Part shown: positions 16,775 to 26,816 of the stretch, one piece after another
Layout: every line of letters starts with the position of its first letter
Position numbering within the stretch: position 1 is the first letter of the stretch
Source of the DNA: Thalassospiraceae bacterium LMO-JJ14
GTDB taxonomy: Bacteria > Pseudomonadota > Alphaproteobacteria > Rhodospirillales > Casp-alpha2
Direction of reading: 5' to 3'
NCBI GenBank assembly: GCA_021555105.2
Contig: CP134604.1
Location: forward strand, 1,488,001 to 1,552,000
Length of the DNA: 64,000 nucleotides
Position numbers and translations under genes: made by a program
Notes under the pieces: generated by a model
The model's input: only the letters and a program-made list of their open reading frames with translations
The model's database searches: none
Told to the model about the DNA's origin: nothing

Positions 16775-19246
16775 ATGAAGTTTCTTCTGCGTTTTACACT
16801 GATCACCTTTTCGCTGCTGATTCTTGCCGTGGCCGGCGTCGGCGGCGGGACGCTGTGGGTCCTGCACAAATTCGGCCGCGACCTGCCCGATTACCGTCAG
16901 CTTGCGACCTACGATCCACAGGTGATGACCCGCGTGCATGCCGGCGACGGCCGCCTTTTAGCCGAATTCGCCATCGAAAAGCGGGCCTTCGTGCCGATCG
17001 AGGCCATGCCCAGGCGCATCATCGACGCGTTTCTGTCGGCCGAGGACAAGTCGTTCTATCTGCATTCCGGGATCGATTTCACCGGCGTGGCGCGCGCCGT
17101 CGTCACCAACCTGCAGCACATCGCCACCGGGCGGCGTCTGGTCGGTGCCTCGACCATCACCCAGCAGGTCGCCAAAAACTTCCTGCTGACCAACGAAGTG
17201 TCGTTCGACCGGAAGATCAAGGAAGCGATTCTGGCGGTCCGCATCGAGCGCGCCTTTACCAAGGACAAAATCCTCGAGCTGTATCTGAACGAGATTTACC
17301 TCGGCTACGGCTCTTACGGTGTCGCGGCGGCGGCGCTGAACTACTTCAACAAATCCCTGAACGAGCTGACGGTCGCCGAGGCGGCGTATCTGGCGGCACT
17401 GCCGAAAGCCCCCAACAACTATAACCCGCTCACCAAGCATGCCGCCGCCAAGGGCCGGCGCAACTGGGTCATCGGCCGGATGAAGGAAGACGGCCGCATC
17501 TCGGGCGACGAAGCGCGCCTGGCAACGCAGGAACCGCTTTTGGTCGCCAGCCGCGAGGAAACGGAATTCGTCCAGGCCGATTACTTCACCGAGGAAGTGC
17601 GCCGTGAACTGGTCGAGCGCTTCGGCGAAGACCAGCTCTATCAGGGCGGGCTTTCGGTGCGCACGACGCTGGACCCGAAACTGCAGACGATTGCCCGCAA
17701 CGTGCTCAGGCGTGGTGTCGAAGCCTATGACCGGCGGCATGGCTACCGCGGCCCGGTGACAACGGCGCCGGCCGGCCAGCGGCTCGATACGCCGCTCGAC
17801 TGGCGCACCTATCTCGGTTCCATCGCCAGGCCCAAGGGGACCGGCGAGAAACAGCTCGCGGTCGTCATCGGTGTCGACGATGCCAAGGGCTATGCCAGTA
17901 TCGGTGTCGAGGACGGCCTGCTCGGCGAAATTCCCCTCGAAGAACTGAAATGGGCGCGCGAGGCGCTTGAGCATCAAAAGCGCGGCGGCGCGGTCAAGAA
18001 ACCGTCCGACGTTTTGACCGCCGGCGACGTCGTCCTGGTCGAACCGGTGCCGCTCGGCGAAAAGGACAAGAAACCGCAACAGCCCGCCTATAGCCTGCAG
18101 CAGATTCCCGCCGTCAACGGCGGCATCATTGCCATCGATCCGCATACCGGCCGTGTGCTGGCGATGGTCGGCGGCTATTCGTTCGAGCGCAGCCAGTTCA
18201 ACCGCGCCACACAGGCGGCGCGCCAGCCGGGGTCGGCGTTCAAGCCGTTCGTGTATCTGGCCGGGCTGGATATGGGCTTCACGCCGTCGACACGTATTCT
18301 CGATGCACCGTTCGTCATCGATCAGGGGCCGGGGCTGCCGAAATGGCGGCCGGCCAACTACGGCAAGAAGTTCTATGGCGCGTCGACGATGCGGCTCGGC
18401 ATCGAAAAATCCAGAAACCTGATGACGGTCCGCCTCGCGCAGACCATCGGCATGGAACGTATCGCCGAATACGCCAAACGTTTCGGCGTCGTCGATGATC
18501 TGCCGCAGACCCTGGCGATGTCGCTGGGTGCGGGGGAGACGACGCTGATCCGCCTGACCACGGCCTATGCGATGCTGGTCAACGGCGGCAAGAAAATCAC
18601 GCCGACGCTGATCGACCGGATACAGGACCGGCTCGGGCGTTCGGTCTACCGCCACGACGGCCGCGCCTGCCCGGACTGCCGTGCCGATGGCTGGAACAAT
18701 CAGCGCGTACCGGAAATTCCCGACAACCGGCCGCAGATCACCGACCCGGCGAGCGCCTATCAGATGGTGAGCATGCTGCAGGGCGTTGTCCAGCGCGGCA
18801 CCGGGCGGCGTATCTCCGAGATCGACAAGCCGCTCGCCGGCAAAACCGGTACCACCAACGAGGAACGCGATACCTGGTTCATCGGCTTTTCACCGGATCT
18901 GGCGGTCGGTGTGTTCATCGGCTTCGACGAACCGACGCCGCTCGGCCGCCATGAAACCGGCTCCTCCGTGTCCGCGCCGGTGTTCCGCGATTTCATGCAG
19001 GATGCATTGGCCGGACATCCGGCGATCCCGTTCCGCACGCCGCCCGGCATTCGTCTGGTGCGGGTCAACGCGCGCACCGGCCTGCCGATCAGGCCGGGCG
19101 AAACGAATGTCATCCTCGAAGCGTTCAAGGAAGGCACGACGCCCAGCGCCGACGCCGGGGTTATCGAGGGGCAGGGATGGTCGGATACCAATTCCGGCAC
19201 CAGCCTGTCGGGGGCGCCGTCGACCGGAACCGGCGGTCTGTATTAG
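16775..19246 (+). CDS. mrcA: Penicillin-binding protein 1A (bifunctional class A PBP)
   Basis: Polymerises lipid II and cross-links glycan strands in the periplasm. 823 residues: membrane anchor (about 5-30), glycosyltransferase-51 domain with catalytic E90 in FLSAEDKSFY and the GASTITQQ motif, an OB-like insert, then the transpeptidase with the acyl-enzyme serine S487 (GSAFK, K490), S546-R-N548 and the K690-TGT box. A CPDC motif lies between SxN and KTGT (around residue 630), a likely structural disulfide or metal pair. It follows the amidase gene by 166 bases, possibly on a shared transcript. Confidence 0.96.
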   Translation: MKFLLRFTLITFSLLILAVAGVGGGTLWVLHKFGRDLPDYRQLATYDPQVMTRVHAGDGRLLAEFAIEKRAFVPIEAMPRRIIDAFLSAEDKSFYLHSGIDFTGVARAVVTNLQHIATGRRLVGASTITQQVAKNFLLTNEVSFDRKIKEAILAVRIERAFTKDKILELYLNEIYLGYGSYGVAAAALNYFNKSLNELTVAEAAYLAALPKAPNNYNPLTKHAAAKGRRNWVIGRMKEDGRISGDEARLATQEPLLVASREETEFVQADYFTEEVRRELVERFGEDQLYQGGLSVRTTLDPKLQTIARNVLRRGVEAYDRRHGYRGPVTTAPAGQRLDTPLDWRTYLGSIARPKGTGEKQLAVVIGVDDAKGYASIGVEDGLLGEIPLEELKWAREALEHQKRGGAVKKPSDVLTAGDVVLVEPVPLGEKDKKPQQPAYSLQQIPAVNGGIIAIDPHTGRVLAMVGGYSFERSQFNRATQAARQPGSAFKPFVYLAGLDMGFTPSTRILDAPFVIDQGPGLPKWRPANYGKKFYGASTMRLGIEKSRNLMTVRLAQTIGMERIAEYAKRFGVVDDLPQTLAMSLGAGETTLIRLTTAYAMLVNGGKKITPTLIDRIQDRLGRSVYRHDGRACPDCRADGWNNQRVPEIPDNRPQITDPASAYQMVSMLQGVVQRGTGRRISEIDKPLAGKTGTTNEERDTWFIGFSPDLAVGVFIGFDEPTPLGRHETGSSVSAPVFRDFMQDALAGHPAIPFRTPPGIRLVRVNARTGLPIRPGETNVILEAFKEGTTPSADAGVIEGQGWSDTNSGTSLSGAPSTGTGGLY

Positions 19247-19253
19247 GGACTAC

Positions 19254-19297
19254 GCGCCCTCGTCCAGGGCGTGACTTATGCGCCCTCGTCCAGGGCG
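19254..19297. repeat. Tandem 18-base hairpin unit at the lysE 3' end
   Basis: GCGCCCTCGTCCAGGGCG occurs at 19254-19271 and 19280-19297. Each copy folds as CGCCCT-CGTCC-AGGGCG. The second copy encodes the last residues of the LysE protein, the first lies in the gap to mrcA, so the gene's 3' end appears duplicated. The hairpins could help end the two convergent transcripts. Confidence 0.7.
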
Positions 19298-19911
19298 ACA
19301 AACAACGCCAGCCCCAGCATGGAAGAGCCGGTGATCCATTTCTGAAATTTCAGCGCGCCGGGATGGCGGGCGAACCAGTTGCCGGCCGAGCCGAAGGCGT
19401 AAGCGATGAAAAGAATCCAGACCAATCCGCCGGATGCGAACACGGCGCCGTAAAACAGCATCTGCAGGCTGACGTCGCCCAACGCGGCGTCGGTGAACTG
19501 CGGCAGGAAGGCGAGAAAGAAGATCGCGATCTTCGGATTCAGAATGTTACAGAAGAACCCCTGACGGTAGAGCCGCCAGTCGTTCCGCGCCGTGCGTGCC
19601 GGTTGCAGGTCGATGCTTTCGGCCTTGCTCAACAGGACGCGGAGCCCGAGATAGACCAGATACGCGATCCCCACCCATTTGATGAGAATGAATGCTGCCG
19701 GCCACACCTTGAGCAGCGCCGCGAGCCCGAAGGCGGCGGCGAACATGTGCACCAGGATGCCGCTCGAAACACCCAGCGCCGACAGCACGCCGGCGCGCTT
19801 TCCCTGGCCCATGGCGCGCGTCGCGACATAGATCATGTCCGGCCCCGGCGCGATATAGAGTGCGAACGAAGCGGCAATGAAGATGCCGAGGGTTGAGAAA
19901 TCGATTTCCAT
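19276..19911 (-). CDS. LysE/RhtB-family amino-acid exporter
   Basis: Inner-membrane exporter of 211 residues with about six hydrophobic helices. The N-terminal segment carries the signature ALYIAPGPDMIYVATRAMGQG, with the conserved APGPD, followed by G..SALGVSSG and the LGLRVLLSKA loop. The second half has ILNPKIAIFFLAFLPQF, the repeat with NPK. Members export amino acids or their derivatives such as homoserine lactone, lysine or threonine; the substrate cannot be told. Converges on mrcA. No regulator adjoins it. The C-terminus is encoded by one copy of a duplicated hairpin unit. Confidence 0.92.
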   Translation of the reverse strand: MEIDFSTLGIFIAASFALYIAPGPDMIYVATRAMGQGKRAGVLSALGVSSGILVHMFAAAFGLAALLKVWPAAFILIKWVGIAYLVYLGLRVLLSKAESIDLQPARTARNDWRLYRQGFFCNILNPKIAIFFLAFLPQFTDAALGDVSLQMLFYGAVFASGGLVWILFIAYAFGSAGNWFARHPGALKFQKWITGSSMLGLALFVALDEGA

Positions 19912-19964
19912 GCCGGAAGTCTATGCCTGAGGTCGTGCTTATGAAACCCGATTTCTTTTATGAC

Positions 19965-20080
19965 ACCCCCCTCACCTAACCTCTCCCCCTTTTCAGGGGG
20001 AGAGGGATTAGCGGAACTGTGCCGATATACGTGAGTCCCTCTCCACCACAATTGTGGGGGAGAGGACAGGTGAGGGGGAA
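19965..20080. repeat. Dispersed intergenic inverted repeat, family B copy 1
   Basis: CCCCCCTCACCTAACCTCTCCCCC-type sequence on one side and its approximate complement (GGGGGAGAGGACAGGTGAGGGGG) on the other, with an inner CTCCCCC/GGGGGAG stem. The same arrangement is at 55181-55292 and a fragment at 39557. It lies between divergent lysE and prfB. Confidence 0.75.
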
Positions 20081-20148
20081 TGGTAAGGCTTGAGCACAGA
20101 CGTTCCTACAGGTAAAAACAGCACGAACGAATTAAAGGAACCGCCCGC

Positions 20149-21268
20149 ATGCGCGCAGAATTTCAATCCATGGCCGACGAGATCGAGCAGTCCGCAGGAC
20201 TGCTAAGGAGGCATCTTTGACTACGATCAGGCCGTCCTCCGTCTTGAAGAACTGAACGCGCTCGCCGAAAGCCCCGATCTCTGGAACGATCCCGACAAGG
20301 CCCAGGCCCTGATGCGCGAGCGCACCAAGGTCGAATCCGGGATCAAGGAAGTCGACAGCCTTTACGGCGATCTGCGCGATATCTCCGATCTTCTGGAACT
20401 CGCTGAAGCGGAAGCCGACGCCGATGTCATGAGCGAAGCCGAAGCGGCCATGAAGGAGCTGCTCGGGCGCGCCCAGAAAGCACAGCTCAAGACCCTGCTG
20501 TCGGGCGAAGCGGACGAGAACGACTGCTTCCTTCAGGTGCAGGCGGGTGCCGGCGGGACGGAAGCGCAGGACTGGGCGGAAATGCTGCTCCGCATGTACA
20601 CCCGCTGGGCCGACAAACACGGCTACGGTGTCGAGTGGCTTGAAGAAAGCCCCGGCGAGGAAGCCGGCATCAAGTCGGCGACGCTGAAGATTTCCGGCGA
20701 AAATGCCTATGGCTGGCTGAAGACGGAAAGCGGCGTGCACCGCCTGGTGCGAATCTCGCCCTATGATTCGTCGGCCCGGCGTCATACCAGTTTCTCGTCG
20801 GCGTGGGTGTCGCCGGTTATCGACGACAACATCGATATCGAGGTCGACGACAAGGACCTGCGCATCGATACCTACCGCGCATCCGGCGCCGGCGGACAGC
20901 ACGTCAACAAGACGGAAAGCGCGATTCGCATCACGCACCAGCCGTCGGGCATCGTCGTGCAGTGCCAGAACGACCGCTCGCAGCACAAGAACCGCGCCCA
21001 GGCGATGTCGATGCTGCGCGCGCGCCTGTACGAGATGGAACTGAAAAAACGCGAGGACGCGGCGCAGGCGACCGAGGATACGAAGACGGAAATCGGCTGG
21101 GGCCGGCAGATCCGTTCCTACGTCCTGCAGCCCTATCAGATGGTCAAGGACCTGCGCACCGAGGTCGAGACCTCGAACACCGGTGCGGTGCTCGACGGCG
21201 ACATCGACATGTTTCTGGAAGCCGCGCTGGCGTCGAAGATCAAGGATTCCGAAGAAAACGTGGCCTGA
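20149..21268 (+). CDS. prfB: Peptide chain release factor 2 with programmed +1 frameshift
   Basis: Recognises UGA and UAA stop codons and triggers peptide release. The first frame begins at ATG 20149 (AAAGGAA 8 bases upstream), reads 23 codons and meets TGA at 20218-20220. Ribosomes shift +1 at CTT (20215-20217), then read GAC (20219) onward for 349 codons, giving 372 residues. The anticodon-like motif is S203-P-Y205 (RF2 usually SPF), and the catalytic GGQ is 248-250 in [13 protein letters not shown]. The frameshift makes synthesis self-limiting: abundant RF2 terminates at the in-frame TGA. Annotate as join(20149..20217,20219..21268). Confidence 0.97.
20206..20221 (+). promoter_or_regulatory. 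prfB programmed +1 frameshift signal
   Basis: AGGAGG (20206-20211), a three-base spacer CAT, the slippery CTT, the stop TGA and a following C. The internal Shine-Dalgarno at exactly this spacing, CTT before TGA, and C after it match the E. coli RF2 site feature by feature. Confidence 0.96.
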
Positions 21269-21280
21269 GCGCGGGTCTCA

Positions 21281-21380
21281 TACTTCGAGACGCCCCATAA
21301 GTTTCGGGGTTCCTCGGCATGAGGGAACTTTCCAATCCACCTCATCCTGAGGAGGGCCATAGGCCCGTCACGAAGGATAG
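21281..21380. repeat. Dispersed intergenic inverted repeat, family A copy 2
   Basis: Starts TACTTCGAGACGCCCC and ends CACGAAGGATAG with internal CCTCGGCATGAGG and CTCATCCTGAGGAG stems, as in the copies at 11976 and 48511. It lies between convergent prfB and fliL. Confidence 0.75.
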
Positions 21381-21390
21381 GTATGTCGAC

Positions 21391-21891
21391 TTACTGAACC
21401 ACCAGTTCCTTGAACAGCACCGTATGCACCTTTGCCGGGCGGATGATGTTCTGAATGATCTGCACCAGTTCGAAGCGCAAGCGCTCGGACCCTTCCTTGC
21501 CGACCACATGCTGGCGTTCCTGGCCGCGGAGGTGCGTCAGGATCGCATCCATCACCTGCATTTCCGCATCCTGCAGACGGGCCACGTCCTCGGGCATCAA
21601 CTGCACATGGATTACGGCGCGCATGAACGGCGCGCGGCATTCGCCGGTCTTCAGATCGGTTCTGATTTCCGGCAGCGGATGAAACACCGGTTTGCCGAGT
21701 TCGAGCTGGGCGTGAAGCTGCGGGCGTTCCCAGCCCATGACGGCATGAACCCAGCCCATGTAAAAGGACAGGCCACCACCGACGACGAGGAAAACGAACA
21801 CCCCGCCGAGGATCGGAATCAGCAGCTTGGGTTTCGATTTCTTTTTCGAACCCTTGCCTTTTTTGCGTTTCGGATCGTCTTCGTCGGCCAT
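21391..21891 (-). CDS. fliL: Flagellar basal-body protein FliL
   Basis: Membrane protein that surrounds the flagellar stator and influences torque. The 166-residue protein has a Lys-rich cytoplasmic N-terminus (residues 8-22), one membrane helix (about 23-44, LLIPILGGVFVFLVVGGGL), and a periplasmic stomatin-like domain with RAVIHVQLM, the DAILTHLRGQ segment and the conserved C-terminal IIRPAKVHTVLFKELVVQ. A strong GGAGGG lies upstream of the ATG at 21891. No other flagellar gene is nearby, which is unusual because fliL normally sits with fliM or motility genes; the organism is likely motile. Confidence 0.92.
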   Translation of the reverse strand: MADEDDPKRKKGKGSKKKSKPKLLIPILGGVFVFLVVGGGLSFYMGWVHAVMGWERPQLHAQLELGKPVFHPLPEIRTDLKTGECRAPFMRAVIHVQLMPEDVARLQDAEMQVMDAILTHLRGQERQHVVGKEGSERLRFELVQIIQNIIRPAKVHTVLFKELVVQ

Positions 21892-21988
21892 GCCTCGGCC
21901 CTCCTGAAATGGCGGAATTTGAATGTGGAAAAGAGAGGTTAGCTCCTCTCCGGTGCTTGGGGAAGGCTGTCGGGATTAATGGCGTAAG

Positions 21989-22897
21989 TCAGGAAACGAT
22001 GACCCGGTCACGGCCTTGCGATTTTGCCTTGTAGAGATTCGCATCCGCGTCGCTGATCAGATCGCCGATATCGTTCGATTGATCGGGCTTGATGGCGGCG
22101 CCGCCGACGCTGATCGTCACATGACCGCAGACACTGGATGATTTGTGCGGAATTTTCAGGAAGTTGACGGCATCGCGCAAGGTTGCCCCGATCATTTCCG
22201 CGCCTTCAATGTTGGTCGACGGCAACACGCAGACGAATTCCTCGCCGCCGTATCGCGCGACCTGGTCGCCCGGGCGATGCACGGACGACGACAGTGCCTT
22301 GGCGACCAGCGTCAGACAGGCATCGCCGGCCTGGTGGCCGTAAGTGTCGTTGTATTGCTTGAAATGATCGATATCGACCAGCAGCAGGGAAAGCTCCGAG
22401 CCGCTACGGATCGCACGCTGCCATTCGGACCGGATATGCTGGTCGAAGCTGCGCCGGTTGGGAATGCCCGTCAGGCCGTCGACAAAGGCAATGGTCTCGA
22501 GATAATCACGGTAGCGTTTGAGCTGCAGGTGGTTTTTGACACGCGCAACGACGACCGGGGCGACGATCGGCTTGGTGACGAAATCGACGGCGCCGATTTC
22601 GAATCCCTTGGCTTCATCGGTGTGATCGGAAAGGGCGGTTGCGAAAATGACGGGGATGTTTTCCGCCCCCGGCGTTTCCTTGAGCTTGCGGCAGACCTCG
22701 TACCCGTCCATCCCCGGCATCATGATGTCGAGGATGATGATGTCCGGGTTCTCGCGGGCGGCCAGTTCTATGGCTTCTTCTCCGCTGGATGCGAACAGGA
22801 TATCGCCGAGCTCCTCGAGCGTGCCGCTCATCACCTCGATATTCAGAGGCTCGTCGTCGACAATCAGGATTTTTGCATTGGTAGCAGGTATGTTCAC
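21989..22897 (-). CDS. Response regulator with diguanylate cyclase output (REC-GGDEF)
   Basis: Makes cyclic di-GMP on phosphorylation. 302 residues: receiver domain (about 8-125) with D14/D15 and phosphoacceptor D57 ([13 protein letters not shown]), then a GGDEF domain (about 130-300) with [12 protein letters not shown] and the active loop G217-G-E-E-F221. The inhibitory I-site RxxD is present as R208-P-G-D211, so product feedback is expected. Its ATG overlaps the TGA of the hybrid kinase gene by four bases (ATGA), so kinase and cyclase are translationally coupled and likely partners. One receiver rather than the two of PleD. Confidence 0.95.
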   Translation of the reverse strand: MNIPATNAKILIVDDEPLNIEVMSGTLEELGDILFASSGEEAIELAARENPDIIILDIMMPGMDGYEVCRKLKETPGAENIPVIFATALSDHTDEAKGFEIGAVDFVTKPIVAPVVVARVKNHLQLKRYRDYLETIAFVDGLTGIPNRRSFDQHIRSEWQRAIRSGSELSLLLVDIDHFKQYNDTYGHQAGDACLTLVAKALSSSVHRPGDQVARYGGEEFVCVLPSTNIEGAEMIGATLRDAVNFLKIPHKSSSVCGHVTISVGGAAIKPDQSNDIGDLISDADANLYKAKSQGRDRVIVS

Positions 22898-25800
22898 GCC
22901 GTACCGCCTTCGTGTCCGCTGAGTTCTTCACTCAGTTTATGCAGGATACTCCGGGCTTTATCAAAGTCGAGCCTTTCAGCGGCTTTTTTCAAATCCCGGA
23001 ACGTCGGTGCCGAAGACCCGCCAAGCGCACTTTCCAGCTCGTCCAGCCGCTTGCGTGCCGACATCCGCTTCGATGCAAAGGCGGCATCAAGCTCGCCGAT
23101 CAGCTGGCTGATATCGATGTTTTCGGTTTGCGGTTTTGCGGCGGGCGCAGCGCCTTGCCCGGAACCCGATTCCAGTTGGTCCAGTATTTCCCTGACCCGG
23201 ATATGCGCCGCGATGACCTTACTGGTGTCGACGTCGGCATCCGGGTTTTCCTTGAAGCTGTCTTCGACAGCGCGGCATTCGCGCTGCAGCTCTTCCGCGC
23301 CGATGGTCGCGGCCAGGCCGCCGACCGTGTGGACCAGTCTTGTTGCAAGTTCTGTATCCCCGGCCTCGATGGCGTTGCCAAGCTGGGATTCGAAATCCTC
23401 GTACTTCTTGTTGAAGTCACCCAGCAGCCGGTTGAAGAAATCGTTGTCGAGGCCAAGCCGTTTTCGGGCATCCGCAAAGTTGAAGATACCGTCTGTATTG
23501 CGGGCGGCCTCGGCATCCGCAACCGGCGGCGCCTTGGGTGGAATTGGCGCTTCGGCTTGCGGCTTCGCTTGCGCTACATCCGATTGTTTGCTTTGCGGCG
23601 CCCAGCGGGCAAGGGTCGCGAAAAGGCTCGCCGCATCGATCGGTTTCGACACATGATCGTTCATGCCCGCCGCGAAACAGGCATCGCGTTCCTCGGCCAT
23701 GGCATGCGCCGTCATGGCGATGATCGGTATTTCGCCCATGCCGGGCAGGGCGCGGATTTGCCGGGTTGCTTCATAGCCGTCCATGACCGGCATCTGCACG
23801 TCCATCAGGATAAGGTCGATCCCTTCGGGGTTGTTTTTCATGCGCTCGACGGCGGCCTGACCGTTGTTGACGATGCTGACGTGGACGTCGGCTTCGGCAA
23901 GGATTCCGCTAGCCACCTGCTGGTTGATCGCATTGTCCTCGACCAGCAGAATGCGCATGCCCTTGATGGCACGGATCGTTTTCCGGTCGCCCATGCGCTC
24001 ATGCGTGCTTACGGATCTTGTTGACGCGCCGCCCGCGAAATGGTCGGCAAGGATGTCGATCAGAAGCGAGGTGTTCAGCGGTTTGCTCAGGAACCCTGCA
24101 AACCCATGCTGGTCGACCTGATGCATGACATCAATGCGGTTATGCGCCGATATCAAAAATATGGCGGGGATATCGTCCGACGGGCAGGTCGCCATGATTT
24201 CCTGTGCCGTATCGATGCCGTTCAGTTCCGGCATCCGCCAGTCGATGATGACGAGGTCATATGCCGCGTCGTTTTCCCTGCTTTCCGCGAACATACGGAT
24301 GGCCTTGCGGGGGCTTCTTTCGCAATCGATATGGGTGAAATTCAGGCTCCGCAACGTATCGCTGAGGATATCCAGCGCCGTGGCATTGTCGTCGATTATA
24401 AGGACGCGCATCTTCGAGGGATCGATGGATGACGGAAGCCTGTCGCTGTCCTCGGTTTCCCGCAGTCCGAACGGCACTTCGACAATGAACGTGCTGCCTT
24501 TGCCCGGGGTGCTTTCCACATCGATATGGCCCCCCATGATTTCCGAGAGCTCCTTGCAGATGGTCAGGCCCAGACCCGTGCCGCCGAATTGCCGTGTGGT
24601 CGAGGCATCGGCCTGGGTAAAGGGCCGGAAGAGCTTCTCGATCTGTTCCGTCGTCATGCCGATCCCGGTATCGGAAACCGAGAAACGGAACAGGCCGCGG
24701 TTGTTGGTTTTCTCGACCAGTTCGGCACGGACAACGACTTCGCCGGATTGGGTGAACTTGACCGCATTGCTGGCCAGATTGGTCAGGATCTGCCCAAGCC
24801 GGAGCGGGTCGCCGACGAGCGCGCGGGGCATGTCGGCGTCAATACCGAACAGGAATTCGATGTCCTTGTCCTGGATCGACTCGCTGACAAGCGTCGAGAC
24901 GTTCTGCATAACGTCGTCGATATGGAAAGGCACGTTTTCAAGTTCGATGCGCCCGGCTTCCAGTTTCGAGAAATCGAGGATGTCGTTGATGATGCCGAGC
25001 AGGGCGTGTGCCGAGCTGTGCACTTTTTCCAGATAGTCGCGGGTGCGGGCCGGGATCTCCGTTTTCAGCGCAAGCTGGCTGAGACCGATGATGGCGTTCA
25101 TCGGCGTGCGGATTTCATGGCTCATGTTGGCCAGGAAGGAGGACTTGGCGACGTTGGCGGCTTCGGCTTTTTCCTGCGCTTCCTTGAGCGCCGTGATATC
25201 GACGCGGAATCCAACAATGCCGCCATCAGGCGTTCTGCGTTCGGCTATTTTTAGCCAACGCCCGGATTTAAGTTTTTGTTCTATTGTCATATCGGCCTTG
25301 CGGTGGGAAGCAAGCCGGTCAGCGACCCATTCTTCCGGATTCAAGTCCCCAAGATCGTATTCACCGCGCTTGATGCCTTCTCGAATGATATATTCGAAAG
25401 TGTTCCCGGGAATTTGTAAGTCGGCGGATTTTGGATAGTACTCGTGGTACTTTTCATTGCACAGGACAAGCTTGTCATCGGCATCGTAATAGACGAATCC
25501 TTCGTCCATAACCGAGATGGCATCGAGAAGTCGTGCCTGTGCCTCGTGGGCTTCCTTCTCGGCGCGGACCCGGCGGGTGATATCGGCATAGGTGGTCACG
25601 AACCCGCCGCCGGGAATGGGCGTGCCGCGGATTTCAAGGATCTTGCCGTTCGGCCGTTCGCGATTGAATTCGTGCGGCTCGAATTTGCGCGCCAGTTCCA
25701 GGCGTTCCTTGATCTGCGCCTCAATGTCGCCCGGCCCGTATTCGCCGCGTTCGGCATTGATGCGGAACGCGACCTCAAGCGGCGTGCCGGGGGGCATTTT

Positions 25801-26592
25801 TTCCTTGGGAAAATCCAGAAGCTCGTAAAAGCGGTCGTTCATGACGACAAGGTTCAGATTCTCGTCAACCATGGAAATCCCCTGATTGACGGTTTCCAGG
25901 GTCAGCGTCAGCAAGTCGCTCTGACGTTTGTTTTCTGTCTGCATCTCATCGATGCGGTACATGTAGCGAATGATGACAATCGCGCCGATGACGATGACCG
26001 GCAGCATCGCCAGGCCGGCAATCAGGAATTTCAGGGTGTCCTCGATGGCGCTGTTCGTCGCCCTGAGGGTTTCCTCACTTTGCCTGATGGCAATGTCCTG
26101 CAGTCTTTGCATGGCCGCGGATGCCAGCGTGTCGTCGACACGAACGATCTGGTCCACTTCCCTGACCGTCAAGCCGTTTTCGAATGCCAGAACGGCGTCG
26201 GCCAGGCGGTCGCGGTATTCCTCGACGACGGCGCGAACCTTGTTTAATTCCTCGATTTCGTTTTGTTCAGGGCCCAGGTCCAGAAGCTGCTGGATCGCGT
26301 CCATGGCAAGGGCGACATCGATTTCGGCTTTCGCGCGATAGGTATCGTTCTGGCGCAGCACGTAGTTCTTGAAGTTGTGAATCAGGCCGTCATAGCCCAT
26401 GCGGTGGTTCAGATCCGTCAATGCCTCGGCTTTGATGGCCTGCTTCACTTGCTGCGTGTGCCAGGCATCGTTGATTTGGCGAACGCGTTCGTAACTGCCG
26501 TATATGAAGCCGGAAAACGCTATCGCCAGCATTACGGCGATCCCGATGACCAATCGCGATTCGGTCGACAGGGTTTTGCTGTTATCTCTCAT
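22894..26592 (-). CDS. Hybrid sensor histidine kinase (2 TM, 2 PAS, HisKA, HATPase, 2 REC, Hpt)
   Basis: Large inner-membrane kinase of 1232 residues. Membrane helices at about 14-32 and 188-208 flank a 150-residue helical periplasmic sensor. Two PAS-like domains follow (about 225-340 and 350-470), then the phosphorylated H492 in [14 protein letters not shown], the ATPase with DTGIGM and GTGLGL (to about 710), receiver 1 (D784), receiver 2 (D931), and a C-terminal Hpt domain with H1088. The Hpt motif reads HTVGG, lacking the usual Lys at +3. The coupled REC-GGDEF protein is the obvious target of the relay. Signal unknown. Confidence 0.94.
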   Translation of the reverse strand: MRDNSKTLSTESRLVIGIAVMLAIAFSGFIYGSYERVRQINDAWHTQQVKQAIKAEALTDLNHRMGYDGLIHNFKNYVLRQNDTYRAKAEIDVALAMDAIQQLLDLGPEQNEIEELNKVRAVVEEYRDRLADAVLAFENGLTVREVDQIVRVDDTLASAAMQRLQDIAIRQSEETLRATNSAIEDTLKFLIAGLAMLPVIVIGAIVIIRYMYRIDEMQTENKRQSDLLTLTLETVNQGISMVDENLNLVVMNDRFYELLDFPKEKMPPGTPLEVAFRINAERGEYGPGDIEAQIKERLELARKFEPHEFNRERPNGKILEIRGTPIPGGGFVTTYADITRRVRAEKEAHEAQARLLDAISVMDEGFVYYDADDKLVLCNEKYHEYYPKSADLQIPGNTFEYIIREGIKRGEYDLGDLNPEEWVADRLASHRKADMTIEQKLKSGRWLKIAERRTPDGGIVGFRVDITALKEAQEKAEAANVAKSSFLANMSHEIRTPMNAIIGLSQLALKTEIPARTRDYLEKVHSSAHALLGIINDILDFSKLEAGRIELENVPFHIDDVMQNVSTLVSESIQDKDIEFLFGIDADMPRALVGDPLRLGQILTNLASNAVKFTQSGEVVVRAELVEKTNNRGLFRFSVSDTGIGMTTEQIEKLFRPFTQADASTTRQFGGTGLGLTICKELSEIMGGHIDVESTPGKGSTFIVEVPFGLRETEDSDRLPSSIDPSKMRVLIIDDNATALDILSDTLRSLNFTHIDCERSPRKAIRMFAESRENDAAYDLVIIDWRMPELNGIDTAQEIMATCPSDDIPAIFLISAHNRIDVMHQVDQHGFAGFLSKPLNTSLLIDILADHFAGGASTRSVSTHERMGDRKTIRAIKGMRILLVEDNAINQQVASGILAEADVHVSIVNNGQAAVERMKNNPEGIDLILMDVQMPVMDGYEATRQIRALPGMGEIPIIAMTAHAMAEERDACFAAGMNDHVSKPIDAASLFATLARWAPQSKQSDVAQAKPQAEAPIPPKAPPVADAEAARNTDGIFNFADARKRLGLDNDFFNRLLGDFNKKYEDFESQLGNAIEAGDTELATRLVHTVGGLAATIGAEELQRECRAVEDSFKENPDADVDTSKVIAAHIRVREILDQLESGSGQGAAPAAKPQTENIDISQLIGELDAAFASKRMSARKRLDELESALGGSSAPTFRDLKKAAERLDFDKARSILHKLSEELSGHEGGTA

Positions 26593-26816
26593 CGATTGAG
26601 GGCTCCAGACGCCAAATGCCGGTCATCATAGTGTAACCCGGGGCCTTCCGGGGAAATATGACCGTAGACAAAAGGGCGGCCAAAGTAATTTGGATCGATG
26701 ATTTACAACAGTCTGCATGCCGCGAGGCATAGCAAAAAGCGGCTATCGGGACTATCGTGGTAAGCCACATGAGGCCGGCCCGGCTAATAGGCGCGCAATC
26801 GGCGTCCGCGCGGCGT

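Noticed and set aside
16958-18655. A 565-codon open frame antisense to mrcA
   Set aside because: GC-rich shadow of the PBP1A gene; the opposite reading has no recognisable motif and no Shine-Dalgarno.
20218-20220. In-frame TGA suggesting a broken prfB
   Set aside because: Surrounding AGGAGG, CTT and C make it the programmed frameshift site, not a disruption.
26593-26816. A tRNA or terminator between bcp and the hybrid kinase gene
   Set aside because: The short ATGCC/GGCAT hairpin is not followed by a T-run in the needed direction and no tRNA fold is present.
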